Shown here piece by piece: positions 1 through 8,158 of a DNA stretch of 64,000 nt. Position numbers and translations under genes: made by a program. Numbering within the stretch: the stretch's first letter is position 1; the number at the start of each line of letters is the position of its first letter. Origin of the DNA: Mycobacterium numidiamassiliense (lineage in GTDB: Bacteria; Actinomycetota; Actinomycetes; Mycobacteriales; Mycobacteriaceae); NCBI RefSeq assembly GCF_900157365.1, contig NZ_FUEZ01000004.1, positions 1,847,066 to 1,911,065 of the forward strand, written 5' to 3'. The notes beneath the pieces were generated by a model. It ran no database searches. It was not told the DNA's origin and saw nothing but the letters and a program-made list of their open reading frames with translations.

Positions 1-1101
1 ATCGACACCGACGTCCTGGCCGCGCTGGCCTCGGCCGAACGCGATCCCGCCGGCTGCACCGACGACGAGTATCTGGCCTTGGCCACCGCCGACGGTCCCG
101 CGTTGGAAGCCGTTACCGCACTGGCGGATTCGCTTCGCCGTGAGGCCGTCGGAGACGACGTGACGTTCGTGGTGAACCGCAACATCAACTTCACCAACAT
201 CTGCTACACGGGTTGCCGTTTCTGCGCGTTCGCGCAACGCAAGGGTGACGCCGACGCGTTTTCGCTCTCGGCCCACGAGGTGGGCGACCGCGCCTGGGAG
301 GCCTATGTCCAGGGTGCCACCGAAGTGTGCATGCAGGGTGGCATCGATCCCGAGCTTCCGGTCACCGGCTACGCCGATCTGGTGCGCGCCGTCAAAGCCC
401 GCGTTCCGTCGATGCACGTGCACGCGTTCTCGCCGATGGAGATCGCTAACGGAGTCACCAAGGGCGACTTGAGCATTCGCGAATGGCTGATCAGTCTGCG
501 TGAAGCCGGGCTGGGCACCATCCCGGGCACCGCCGCAGAAATCCTCGACGACGAGGTGCGCTGGGTCCTCACCAAGGGCAAGTTGCCGACGTCGATGTGG
601 ATCGAGATCGTGTCCACCGCGCACGAGGTGGGGCTGCGGTCGTCGTCGACGATGATGTACGGGCACGTCGACACTCCGCGGCACTGGGTCGGACACCTCA
701 ACGTGCTGCGGGGCATTCAGGATCGCACCGGCGGTTTCACCGAGTTCGTGCCGTTGCCGTTCGTGCACCAGAACTCGCCGCTGTACCTGGCCGGTGCGGC
801 CCGCCCCGGGCCAACCCACCGCGATAACCGGGCGGTGCACGCCCTGGCGCGAATCATGTTGCACGGCCGCATTTCTCACATCCAGACCAGCTGGGTAAAG
901 CTCGGCGTCGAACGCACCCAGGTGATGCTCAACGGCGGGGCCAACGACCTGGGCGGCACGCTGATGGAGGAGACCATCTCGCGAATGGCCGGCTCCGAAC
1001 ACGGGTCGTCGAAGACGGCCGCCGAGCTGAGCGCGATCGCCGAGGGCATCGGTCGCCCCGCCCGCCAGCGGACGACCACCTACAGCTCGTTGGCGGCGTA
1101 G
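1..1101 (+). CDS. fbiC: FO synthase FbiC, C-terminal (CofH) part, 5' truncated by window
   Basis: The frame is open from base 1, so this is the 3' part of a longer gene: 366 residues are visible of a protein that is about 850 residues in mycobacteria. The visible half is the CofH radical-SAM domain, shown by the 4Fe-4S/SAM cysteine motif NICYTGCRFC (CX3CX2C) near bases 214-243. FbiC joins a diaminouracil to the tyrosine-derived moiety to make FO, the deazaflavin chromophore of coenzyme F420; the CofG half would lie upstream. The in-frame TTG at 79 is internal and not a start. The gene ends with TAG and is followed within about 10 bp by the next gene on the same strand. In M. tuberculosis the ortholog is Rv1173, next to TB8.4, which also lies next in this window. 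Confidence 0.97.
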   Translation: MDTDVLAALASAERDPAGCTDDEYLALATADGPALEAVTALADSLRREAVGDDVTFVVNRNINFTNICYTGCRFCAFAQRKGDADAFSLSAHEVGDRAWEAYVQGATEVCMQGGIDPELPVTGYADLVRAVKARVPSMHVHAFSPMEIANGVTKGDLSIREWLISLREAGLGTIPGTAAEILDDEVRWVLTKGKLPTSMWIEIVSTAHEVGLRSSSTMMYGHVDTPRHWVGHLNVLRGIQDRTGGFTEFVPLPFVHQNSPLYLAGAARPGPTHRDNRAVHALARIMLHGRISHIQTSWVKLGVERTQVMLNGGANDLGGTLMEETISRMAGSEHGSSKTAAELSAIAEGIGRPARQRTTTYSSLAA

Positions 1102-1111
1102 TCGCGCGTGG

Positions 1112-1981
1112 TTGTCGGTGGCCCCGGGTATACCGGGAGCCGTGGCAGGCGTCGACGACGAACGATTCCCCGAATGGCGGCCCTTTGTCGATGCGGTGCA
1201 GCACCGCGGGCCCGACGCCGGCACCTGGTGTGAGGCCTGGACGGTGCGCGACATCGTCATCCATCAGGCCGGAAACGCCGAGGAGCTCGCCCGGGTACTC
1301 GGCGCGCACCTGGAAGGCGAACCCGTCGGCACCCGTGGCTTCGAGGAGCGCGAGGCGCCGTTGCGGGCGCTGGGCGACGCCGACCTGTGGGAGGCGCTGA
1401 CCGACCGGATGGCGACCCTGAACCGGGTCGCCGTGGCCGCCGACGAGGTGTCAGCGGATACCGACGTCGCCTGGACGGGTCGCACCATGAAGGTGCCCTG
1501 GTTCGCCGAACACATGCGCGAGGAGCTGGTGCTGCATGGCTGGGACATCACCGGAGACCCCGACCTCCCGACGGCGTTGCTGGCCGCGCTGGCCGAGCCG
1601 TGGATGACGACGCACAGCGTGCTTGCGGTGGGACGTCCGCTGCTCGCCAAGGGCGCCAAACAACTGGCGCCCGGTGAACAGATCGATGCCCGGCTGCGAG
1701 TGGCCGGCACGGACGACGTGGTCGTCAGCGCCGACGCCGACGGCACCACCATCGCGCTCGAGGATCCCGACGGGCCGGCCACGCTGGAAACCGACGCGGC
1801 GGCACGGGTATTGCTGCTGTGGGGACGCAGGCCGGCGAATCCCGCACGGATTTGCAGCCGCGTCGGGCCCGAGGCGCTAGGCCGGGTGCGCCGCCTGCTC
1901 AGCGGCTACTGCTCAGCGGCTACTGAAACCTGTCGGCTCAGTAGTTTTGACAGACCTGCGCGACGTTCCCGATGGTGTTGA
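1112..1981 (+). CDS. Maleylpyruvate isomerase-type mycothiol-dependent family protein, extended C-terminus
   Basis: The 289-residue product belongs to the DinB-like MDMPI_N family often labelled mycothiol-dependent maleylpyruvate isomerase; the N-terminal helical bundle contains WCEAWTVRDIVIHQ, typical of the metal-site helix, and the C-terminal part carries LLLWGRRP. The substrate cannot be read from sequence. The TTG at 1112 is the most upstream start; GTG 1142 is an alternative that fits the conserved part better, but neither has a good Shine-Dalgarno. The natural C-terminus appears to be ...RRLLSGY. A tandem 14-bp duplication at 1897-1924 shifts the frame at the old TGA and adds about 23 unrelated residues, so the gene now overlaps the end of the convergent TB8.4 gene by 44 bp. 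Confidence 0.8.
   Translation: MSVAPGIPGAVAGVDDERFPEWRPFVDAVQHRGPDAGTWCEAWTVRDIVIHQAGNAEELARVLGAHLEGEPVGTRGFEEREAPLRALGDADLWEALTDRMATLNRVAVAADEVSADTDVAWTGRTMKVPWFAEHMREELVLHGWDITGDPDLPTALLAALAEPWMTTHSVLAVGRPLLAKGAKQLAPGEQIDARLRVAGTDDVVVSADADGTTIALEDPDGPATLETDAAARVLLLWGRRPANPARICSRVGPEALGRVRRLLSGYCSAATETCRLSSFDRPARRSRWC
1897..1924. repeat. 14-bp tandem duplication across an ancestral stop codon
   Basis: The unit gctcagcggctact occurs twice in a row (1897-1910 and 1911-1924) and is followed by ga. With one copy, the upstream reading frame would end ctc-agc-ggc-tac-tga. Because 14 is not a multiple of three, the second copy turns the stop into tgc and lets translation run on to the TGA at 1979-1981. 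Confidence 0.85.
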
Positions 1982-2273
1982 AGTACTGCGCGGCCGCCGG
2001 CATCGCCTGAACCTGCTGGGCCATCTGCGCGCGCTTCGGCGGCGGCGAGGCCAGGAACTGGCGAATGTAGGACTGCGCCATCGGCGAGGAGTTCAACTTC
2101 ACGGCGGCATCGGGATCCGTCGCGTTGAGGGCCGCCATCACCTGTCCGTAGTTGCAGGTGGTGTTGATGATCGCATCCATGGGATCGGCGGACGCCACCC
2201 CGGTCGAAGCGGTCAGCGCCCACGCCGCAGCGCCCACTCCAGCAGCCAATTTGGCCAACGACAGCCTTACCAT
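1938..2273 (-). CDS. TB8.4-type secreted antigen, hemophore-related family (Rv1174c-like)
   Basis: A 111-residue secreted protein with an N-terminal signal peptide (LAAGVGAAAWALTAS then VASADP, cleavage probably after Ala of ASA). The mature part has two cysteines (TTCNYGQV and the C-terminal VCQNY) and the helical pattern ending MAQQVQAMPAAAQYF. It matches the M. tuberculosis low-molecular-weight T-cell antigen TB8.4 (Rv1174c) in length and ends; that family is grouped with the Rv0203 haem-binding hemophore. Haem binding is an inference from the family name only. ATG 2273 was chosen over GTG 2282 because ggggaagg sits about 8 bases before it. It is convergent with and overlaps the preceding gene, and keeps the same position next to fbiC as in M. 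tuberculosis. Confidence 0.9.
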   Translation of the reverse strand: MVRLSLAKLAAGVGAAAWALTASTGVASADPMDAIINTTCNYGQVMAALNATDPDAAVKLNSSPMAQSYIRQFLASPPPKRAQMAQQVQAMPAAAQYFNTIGNVAQVCQNY

Positions 2274-2503
2274 TGTGGACACCTTCCCCAGTTATGCATC
2301 GTCAGAAACGGCACCTGCTCAGCGGTTGCCGTCCCGATCGAGATTACCAGCCCCCGCGGGGATGCTCCTATCTCACCGTTATTCGGAGACTGAGCGCCGA
2401 ACGTAACTCTGCGCAGGTCAACAGCTCGGTGACGTTGGTCACATCGCGGCTCTACGGCTATAGTGCTGCGCACGTGGGAACGATCGAACAGGCACGCAAC
2501 GCA

Positions 2504-2563
2504 ATGTGCGACGTCACGCAATTCTGCTGGCGTGCCAGGTGGTTGACGTGTATGTGCGACGTC
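2504..2563. repeat. 12-bp direct repeats upstream of fdxC
   Basis: The sequence atgtgcgacgtc occurs at 2504-2515 and again at 2552-2563, 48 bp apart. The second copy overlaps the spacer and -10 edge of the fdxC promoter-like element. A 48-bp phasing is close to 4.5 helical turns. It could bind a regulator of the ferredoxin gene; no known motif is recognised. Confidence 0.55.
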
Positions 2564-2569
2564 TAGTAT
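2543..2569 (+). promoter_or_regulatory. Candidate promoter for fdxC
   Basis: TTGACG at 2543-2548 resembles a -35 box and TAGTAT at 2564-2569 a -10 box. The spacer is only 15 bp, shorter than usual, so this is a weak call. Confidence 0.3.
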
Positions 2570-2673
2570 CAGTAATCGAAAGCTTTGTAGGATGCGGCCG
2601 GGGAAATGCCGCGACGCGGCAAACAGCAGCCCAACATTGAGCAATACCTGAAGGAAACGTTGAGGAGACGTAC

Positions 2674-3000
2674 GTGACCTACACGATCGCCCAACCCTGC
2701 GTCGACATCAAGGACAAGGCGTGTATTGAGGAGTGCCCGGTCGACTGCATCTACGAGGGTGCCCGGATGCTTTACATCCATCCCGACGAGTGCGTCGACT
2801 GCGGGGCATGCGAACCGGTCTGCCCTGTCGAAGCGATCTATTACGAAGACGACGTGCCCGAGCAGTGGAGTCAGTACACCCAGATCAACGCCGACTTCTT
2901 CGAGGAGTTGGGATCGCCGGGCGGTGCGGCCAAGGTCGGTCTTACCGAGAACGACCCGCAAGCGGTGAAAGATCTGCCGCCGCAGGGCGAAGGCGACTGA
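2674..3000 (+). CDS. fdxC: 7Fe ferredoxin FdxC
   Basis: A 108-residue soluble electron carrier. The first cluster motif is C-x7-C-x3-CP (PCVDIKDKACIEECP) and the second is CVDCGACEPVCP (C-x2-C-x2-C-x3-CP), the 3Fe-4S plus 4Fe-4S pattern of bacterial 7Fe ferredoxins. The acidic C-terminal tail is typical of the FdxC subgroup. GTG 2674 follows gaggag at 2662-2667. It likely donates electrons to cytochromes P450 or other oxidoreductases; the two P450s in this window are possible but unproven clients. The next gene starts only 8 bp after its stop, so the two are probably co-transcribed, as are Rv1177-Rv1178. Confidence 0.96.
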   Translation: MTYTIAQPCVDIKDKACIEECPVDCIYEGARMLYIHPDECVDCGACEPVCPVEAIYYEDDVPEQWSQYTQINADFFEELGSPGGAAKVGLTENDPQAVKDLPPQGEGD

Positions 3001-3008
3001 GCGGGCCG

Positions 3009-4142
3009 GTGCGCCGCGAGCGTCCGCCGGGCCGGCCTGCCGTCTCGGCGGCCCTGCCGGAGTTCCCCTGGGACACCCTGGCCGACGCAAAAGCGCTGGC
3101 CGCATCGCATCCGGACGGAATCGTCGACCTGTCCGTCGGCACCCCGGTGGACCCGGTGGCGAAGCTGATTCAAGACGCGTTGGCCGCCGCCGCCGCCGCG
3201 CCGGGATATCCCGCGACCGCGGGCACCGCGCGGCTGCGCGAATCGGCGGTGGCCGCCCTGGGCCGCCGCTTCGGCATCACCGGGCTGCCCGAGGCCGCCG
3301 TCCTGCCGGTGATCGGCACCAAGGAGCTCATCGCCTGGCTACCGACCCTGCTCGGCCTGGGGCCTGCGGACTCGGTGGTCGTCCCCGAGCTGGCCTATCC
3401 GACCTATGACGTCGGCGCGCGGCTGGCCGGGGCCCAGGTGGTGCGCGCCGACTCGCTGACTCAGGTGGGCCCACACACCCCGGCCCTGATCTACCTGAAC
3501 TCTCCGAGCAACCCGACCGGACGGGTGCTGGGCGTCGACCACCTGCGCAAGGTCGTCGGCTGGGCGCGCGAACGCGGCGTCGTGGTGGCGTCCGACGAGT
3601 GCTACCTGGGGCTCAGCTGGGATGCCGAACCGCTGTCGGTGCTGCATCCCTCGGTGTGCGACGGCGACCACACCGGGCTGCTGGCCGTGCATTCGCTGTC
3701 CAAGAGTTCGTCGCTGGCCGGGTACCGGGCGGGCTTCGTCGCCGGTGATCCCGACCTGGTCGCCGAGCTGCTGGCCGTGCGCAAGCACGCCGGCATGATC
3801 GTCCCGACGCCGGTGCAGGCCGCCATGGTGGCGGCGCTGGACGACGACGATCACGAAAAAATGCAGCGGGAGCGGTATGCGCGGCGTCGCGACGAGCTGG
3901 CGCCGGCGCTGCGCTCGGCCGGTTTTGCCATCGACCATTCCGAGGGCGGCCTGTATCTGTGGGCCAGCCGCGGCGAGGCATGCCGGGACACCGTCGCGTG
4001 GCTGGCCGCGCGGGGCATCCTGGTCGCGCCCGGCGACTTCTACGGCCGTGGCGGCGCTCGGCATGTCCGCGTCGCGCTGACCGCAACCGACGAGCGCATC
4101 GCCGCCGCCGTACTGCGGCTTATCGCACCCGCGGCACCCTAA
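3009..4142 (+). CDS. Class I/II PLP aminotransferase, succinyldiaminopimelate transaminase type
   Basis: The 377-residue product is a fold-type I aminotransferase. Visible signatures are the substrate region VDLSVGTPVDP, NSPSNPTGR, VASDECYLGL and the PLP-lysine segment HSLSKSSSLAGYRAGF near residue 231. Actinobacterial orthologs of Rv1178 are named succinyldiaminopimelate transaminase (DapC type), but M. tuberculosis has another DapC (Rv0858c), so the role in lysine/DAP synthesis is likely rather than certain. GTG 3009 is the start chosen: the conserved beginning (SAALPEFPWDTL) is preceded in frame by GTC, which cannot initiate, and 3009 lies 8 bp after fdxC. A longer open frame reaching back to 2733 overlaps fdxC and is spurious. 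dapD and dapE occur elsewhere in this window. Confidence 0.9.
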   Translation: MRRERPPGRPAVSAALPEFPWDTLADAKALAASHPDGIVDLSVGTPVDPVAKLIQDALAAAAAAPGYPATAGTARLRESAVAALGRRFGITGLPEAAVLPVIGTKELIAWLPTLLGLGPADSVVVPELAYPTYDVGARLAGAQVVRADSLTQVGPHTPALIYLNSPSNPTGRVLGVDHLRKVVGWARERGVVVASDECYLGLSWDAEPLSVLHPSVCDGDHTGLLAVHSLSKSSSLAGYRAGFVAGDPDLVAELLAVRKHAGMIVPTPVQAAMVAALDDDDHEKMQRERYARRRDELAPALRSAGFAIDHSEGGLYLWASRGEACRDTVAWLAARGILVAPGDFYGRGGARHVRVALTATDERIAAAVLRLIAPAAP

Positions 4143-4213
4143 GCACGGCAGAATGCACCGGAGGCATACCTCACTGCTTCCAAAGCGCAACACTGTCCGG
4201 TAAGGAATTGGTC

Positions 4214-6577
4214 GTGACAACTTCGGCTAGCAAAATGCGCATCCCGCTCTCGATCGAGGACATCGCCAAGCGTGTCTTTTTGGGGAAGCCAATGATCACC
4301 GAGGATCTGGCGGGCGAGAAGCTGTCGAATCCGGTTGCGCTCGGCGCACTTTCGCCCGACGCGATATCCTCCACCGCCTACGGCACCGAGCAGATCCTGA
4401 TCGAACTGCTGCCCGCTGCGGGCCTGGCGGCGTTTACCCTGCTGATTCCTGTCACCGGCGTCATTCTGCTGATCCTGGTGTTGGTGACCGCGTCCTATCG
4501 ACAGGTCGTCATGGCCTACACCCGCGCCGGTGGGTCCTACATCGTGGCGCGGGAGAATTTCGGGCCCCGTGTCGCCCAGGTCGCCGCGGCGGCGCTGTTG
4601 ATCGACTATGTGGTGACGGTGGCGGTCCAGGCCGCGGCCGGGACGGTCGCGGTGGTCTCGGCCATCCCCGCTCTGGGGCCGCACAGCCTGCAACTCACCG
4701 TCGGGGTGGTCCTTGTTATCTGTCTGGCCAACCTGCGCGGGTTGAAGGAGGCGGGGTGGCAGTTCGCGTTCGCCACCTACTTCTTTGTGGCCATGGGTGG
4801 GCTGACGATCGTGGTCGGCGTCGCGCGGCTGCTGTTCGGCGACCTACCCGTGTACAACGCGGCGGATATGCCCGGAACGGTCTCCGTTCACCAGGGCAAT
4901 GGCTTGGTGATGGGCGCGACGATCCTGACCTTGCTGCGCTCGTTCGCCAACGGTGGTTCGTCTCTGACCGGGGTCGAGGCGATCTCCAATACCGTCGACC
5001 TCTTTCGAAAGCCGCAGGGACGCAACGCACGCAAGGTGCTGACGACGATGGCCGCCATCCTGGGATTCCTGCTGGCCGGCGTTGCCTTTCTGGCCTATGC
5101 CACCCACGCGACGCCGTACGAAAGCGAATACCCGTCGGTCCTGTCACAGATTGCGCGTGCTGTCTTCGGCCATGGGCTCGTCGGCAACATTTTGTACATC
5201 GGCGTCCAGGCTTCGACGGCTGCCATTCTGTTCACCGGGGCGAACACCAGTTTCAACGGGTTCCCGGCCCTGGCCAGCTTCGTCGCCGAAGACCGCTTCC
5301 TGCCCAGGCAGTTGATGAAACGCGGTCACCGCCTGGTGTTTTCGAACGGCATCATCGCGCTCACCGCGCTGTCCGTGGTACTGCTGGTGACCACCGGCGG
5401 CTCGGTCAACGCGCTGGTCCCCTTCTACGCCATCGGCGTGTTCACCGGATTTTCGATGGCCGGCTACGGCATGACCAAACACCATCTGACCGAGCGGGAA
5501 CCCGGGTGGCGACGGCGGCTGGCGATCAACCTGTCGGCGGGAATCCTGTCCACCGTCGTCGTAGGGATCTTTGCGGTCGCAAAGTTCACCGAGGGCGCCT
5601 GGTTGGTGGTCGTCGTCTTCCCGATACTGGTGTTCGTGCTGATTCGGCTGAACCGGGAATACCGCGCGGAGGCGGCCATTCTCGAGATGTTCCGCACCGA
5701 CCGACCCGATCTGGTGAAGTACGCGCGGCACAAGGTGTTCGTGTTCGTGAACTCGGTCGACCTCGCGGTGATCGAAGCGCTTCGGTACGGCAAGGGATTG
5801 CGGGCCGACGAAATGATTGCGGTGCACTTCATGGTCGACCCTGCCCTGGCGGCGCAGATTCGGAAGCGGTGGGATCACTTCGAATTGGATACCCGATTGC
5901 GCGTCGTCGACTGCCCGGACCGGCGGATCATCCGGGCCGCGCAGCTGTTCGTCGCCAAAGCGCATGACGAACAATCGAATACCAACGTCACGGTGCTGTT
6001 GCCCCGCCGAACCTACGCGCCGCTGATCGGGCGATTGCTGCACGACCGCACCGCCGACAAGATCGCCAGGGCGGTCAGCATGGTCCCGGACGCCGCCGCG
6101 ACGATCGTGCCGTATGACGTCCAATCCCGGATCGAGCAGGCCTACCCGGACCGTCTCGAGCAACGGGTCGCGCGCGAACTCGAGCATCTCGGGGCCTGGG
6201 TTGCCCGCGAAGAGGACGGTGAGATACAGGCCTACGAGCACCCGGAGTCCGGGTCTTCGTCGGTGATCACGGTGGCGGGCCTGCTCCCCGGGCATCGCGC
6301 CACCTTCGAGGGACGGGTCGGCGAAGTCGAGGACACCAGCAAGGGCAGGCGGACGCTTCGGTCGGTCGTCGTCAGCGACCACAGCGGCGAGATCACCGTG
6401 ACCTTCCATCCCGGCCATGGCGGCGCCGACATCGAGCCGGGTCAGTTGTTGCGGATCACCGGCAAGCCCAAGCAGACCGGCAACCGGCCCATGTGGATGG
6501 TCGACCCGGCCTACCACATCGTCGAGGACCCGGCGAAGGCCGGCAGGCCCGGCGGTGCCGCGGAAGCCGGACATTAG
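4214..6577 (+). CDS. KimA-like APC-family transporter with C-terminal OB-fold domain
   Basis: The 787-residue membrane protein has about twelve hydrophobic segments between residues 45 and 480, then a long cytoplasmic region. Residues near 48-62 (ALSPDAISSTAYGTEQIL) and 94-115 (SYRQVVMAYTRAGGSYIV) match the KimA/YdaO potassium importers of Bacillus, so K+ import is the best guess; the older label is amino acid permease. Residues about 480-680 correspond to the cytoplasmic domain of KimA. Residues about 685-770 (RATFEGRVGEVED, GEITVTFHPG, GQLLRITGK) look like a nucleic-acid-type OB-fold, absent from Bacillus KimA. GTG 4214 was chosen because taaggaa lies just upstream. There is no c-di-AMP riboswitch in the 71-bp gap before it. 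The gene has no counterpart at this position in M. tuberculosis. Confidence 0.88.
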   Translation: MTTSASKMRIPLSIEDIAKRVFLGKPMITEDLAGEKLSNPVALGALSPDAISSTAYGTEQILIELLPAAGLAAFTLLIPVTGVILLILVLVTASYRQVVMAYTRAGGSYIVARENFGPRVAQVAAAALLIDYVVTVAVQAAAGTVAVVSAIPALGPHSLQLTVGVVLVICLANLRGLKEAGWQFAFATYFFVAMGGLTIVVGVARLLFGDLPVYNAADMPGTVSVHQGNGLVMGATILTLLRSFANGGSSLTGVEAISNTVDLFRKPQGRNARKVLTTMAAILGFLLAGVAFLAYATHATPYESEYPSVLSQIARAVFGHGLVGNILYIGVQASTAAILFTGANTSFNGFPALASFVAEDRFLPRQLMKRGHRLVFSNGIIALTALSVVLLVTTGGSVNALVPFYAIGVFTGFSMAGYGMTKHHLTEREPGWRRRLAINLSAGILSTVVVGIFAVAKFTEGAWLVVVVFPILVFVLIRLNREYRAEAAILEMFRTDRPDLVKYARHKVFVFVNSVDLAVIEALRYGKGLRADEMIAVHFMVDPALAAQIRKRWDHFELDTRLRVVDCPDRRIIRAAQLFVAKAHDEQSNTNVTVLLPRRTYAPLIGRLLHDRTADKIARAVSMVPDAAATIVPYDVQSRIEQAYPDRLEQRVARELEHLGAWVAREEDGEIQAYEHPESGSSSVITVAGLLPGHRATFEGRVGEVEDTSKGRRTLRSVVVSDHSGEITVTFHPGHGGADIEPGQLLRITGKPKQTGNRPMWMVDPAYHIVEDPAKAGRPGGAAEAGH

Positions 6578-6642
6578 ATTCGGTGCTGGATGCCGGGCCA
6601 GGAAACGTGGGGCCTGCCCGTGCCGGGACGAAAGGGACCTAA

Positions 6643-7935
6643 ATGACCCTGCTCAAGCGTGTGGCGGCCGCGTTGGTCTCCGTTCTGAGTCTCGCGTTCA
6701 CCGCCAACGGCTACCGGGCATTGGGTAGAGGCGGATACGGCATGGGGTTTTCCTTCGCCTACGGGCTGGTCGCGTCGGAGCTGCCGCTGCAGAGCCTTGC
6801 CGTCCAGCTGACGGCGCAGGCCGCGCTGTATCGCCGGCTGCCACCACCGTTGCGCCGGTTCTGCTGGCTGCTATCGGCGCTGTCCGCGCTGGGTCTGGTC
6901 GGGCTGTGGCGGCTCGGCCACCGGGCGGACGAGCCGCTCACCGCGGCGCTCGACGCCGGCCTCGGACCCGAGCGCCGTAAGGAATCGGGTGACCTCTGGA
7001 AGCGCCCCGCGTCCGACGGTGCGACGGCGAAGAGACCGGGCGTGGCGCGCATGCTGCGGGTCTACCGCGACTACGCGCACGACGGCGACATCCCCTACGG
7101 GGAGTTCGGCTCGAGAAACCACCTGGACATTTGGCGACGGCCCGACCTCGACCGCGGCGGGCGGGCCCCGGTGTTGCTCCAGGTTCCCGGCGGCGCCTGG
7201 ATGGTGGGAAACAAACGCGGACAGGCACATCCGCTGATGAGCCATTTGGCCGAGCTGGGCTGGATCTGCGTGGCCCTCAACTACCGGCTCAGTCCGCGCT
7301 CGACCTGGCCCGATCAGATCGTCGACGTCAAACGTGCGATCGCCTGGACCAAGGAGCACATTGCCGCCTACGGCGGCGACCCGGACTGGATCGCTATCAC
7401 CGGTGGCTCGGCCGGCGGCCATCTGTCGTCGCTCGCCGCGCTGACCCCCAACGATCCGCGATTTCAGCCCGGGTTCGAAGATGCCGACACACGGGTAGAT
7501 GTCGCCGTCCCGTTCTATGGCGTCTACGACTTCACGGCAACCGGCAACGCTATACATCCACTGATGCCGCCAATGGTGGCAAAGAACGTATTCAAGCTGA
7601 GTCGCAACGACATCGCCGAACCGTTCCGGGTGGCTTCGCCGATCACCTACGTCAATGCCGACGCCCCACCGTTTTTCGTGCTGCACGGCACCCACGACTC
7701 GTTGGTCCCGGTCCCGCAGGCGCGCAGTTTCGTGGCGCGTTTGGGCGAAGTCAGCCGCCAGCCCGTGGTCTACGCCGAATTGCCGTGGGCGCAGCACGCA
7801 TTCGAAATTTTCGGATCCGCCCGGGCGGCACACGCGGCGGTGGCGGTCGAGCAATTCCTCGCCGAGATTTACACGCGCCGCGGCGCGGTCGGGCAAACGC
7901 AGACGGCGCCTGCGGCCAGCGGCGGTGGCCACTGA
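6643..7935 (+). CDS. LipM-like membrane-anchored alpha/beta-hydrolase (esterase)
   Basis: The 430-residue protein has hydrophobic N-terminal segments within residues 1-110, then a hormone-sensitive-lipase-type hydrolase domain. The oxyanion region is VPGGAW near 181; the nucleophile elbow is GGSAGG near 254-259; the Asp is in HGTHDSLVPV near 352 and the His in WAQHAFEIF near 384, so the triad is complete. Length, N-terminus and RMLRVYRDYAHDGD match M. tuberculosis LipM (Rv2284); this copy sits at a different locus, so it may be a paralog. The natural substrate is unknown. ATG 6643 follows gaaaggga. It lies 65 bp after the transporter gene and may share its transcript. Confidence 0.87.
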   Translation: MTLLKRVAAALVSVLSLAFTANGYRALGRGGYGMGFSFAYGLVASELPLQSLAVQLTAQAALYRRLPPPLRRFCWLLSALSALGLVGLWRLGHRADEPLTAALDAGLGPERRKESGDLWKRPASDGATAKRPGVARMLRVYRDYAHDGDIPYGEFGSRNHLDIWRRPDLDRGGRAPVLLQVPGGAWMVGNKRGQAHPLMSHLAELGWICVALNYRLSPRSTWPDQIVDVKRAIAWTKEHIAAYGGDPDWIAITGGSAGGHLSSLAALTPNDPRFQPGFEDADTRVDVAVPFYGVYDFTATGNAIHPLMPPMVAKNVFKLSRNDIAEPFRVASPITYVNADAPPFFVLHGTHDSLVPVPQARSFVARLGEVSRQPVVYAELPWAQHAFEIFGSARAAHAAVAVEQFLAEIYTRRGAVGQTQTAPAASGGGH

Positions 7936-8158
7936 ATGTGCAATTCCTCACTGACAGCCGGGCTTTCGGCGTGTCTCCCGTGCCTCGTGCCGTCGCGGCG
8001 CGGATAATTTCTTACCGCTAAGCTGATTCGCAGCTGGACGAAATATTTGCGCGAATGTACGGGGATGGCGCGCGTTGAGCGCGCTCGGGGCTTCTTCCGT
8101 TTCGCGTGGACGATGACTGAGTGCCCAATACGACTGGGCGTAGATGGGGGATTGCGCT

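Larger units (their letters stand above)
2274..2673. other. Intergenic region between TB8.4 and fdxC, divergent promoters, no gene recognised
   Basis: This 400-bp gap separates two divergently transcribed genes. Short open frames occur on both strands but none has recognisable protein features or a convincing Shine-Dalgarno. In M. tuberculosis this position holds fadH (Rv1175c) and Rv1176c; neither is present here and I see no remnant. The right half carries a 12-bp direct repeat and a weak promoter-like element in front of fdxC, listed separately. Confidence 0.6.

Noticed and set aside
2733..3008. Upstream extension of the aminotransferase frame
   Set aside because: It overlaps fdxC in another frame and has no homology; the family start corresponds to about 3009-3042.
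4143..4213. c-di-AMP (ydaO) riboswitch before the KimA-like gene
   Set aside because: The gap is only 71 bp and contains none of the conserved ydaO elements.
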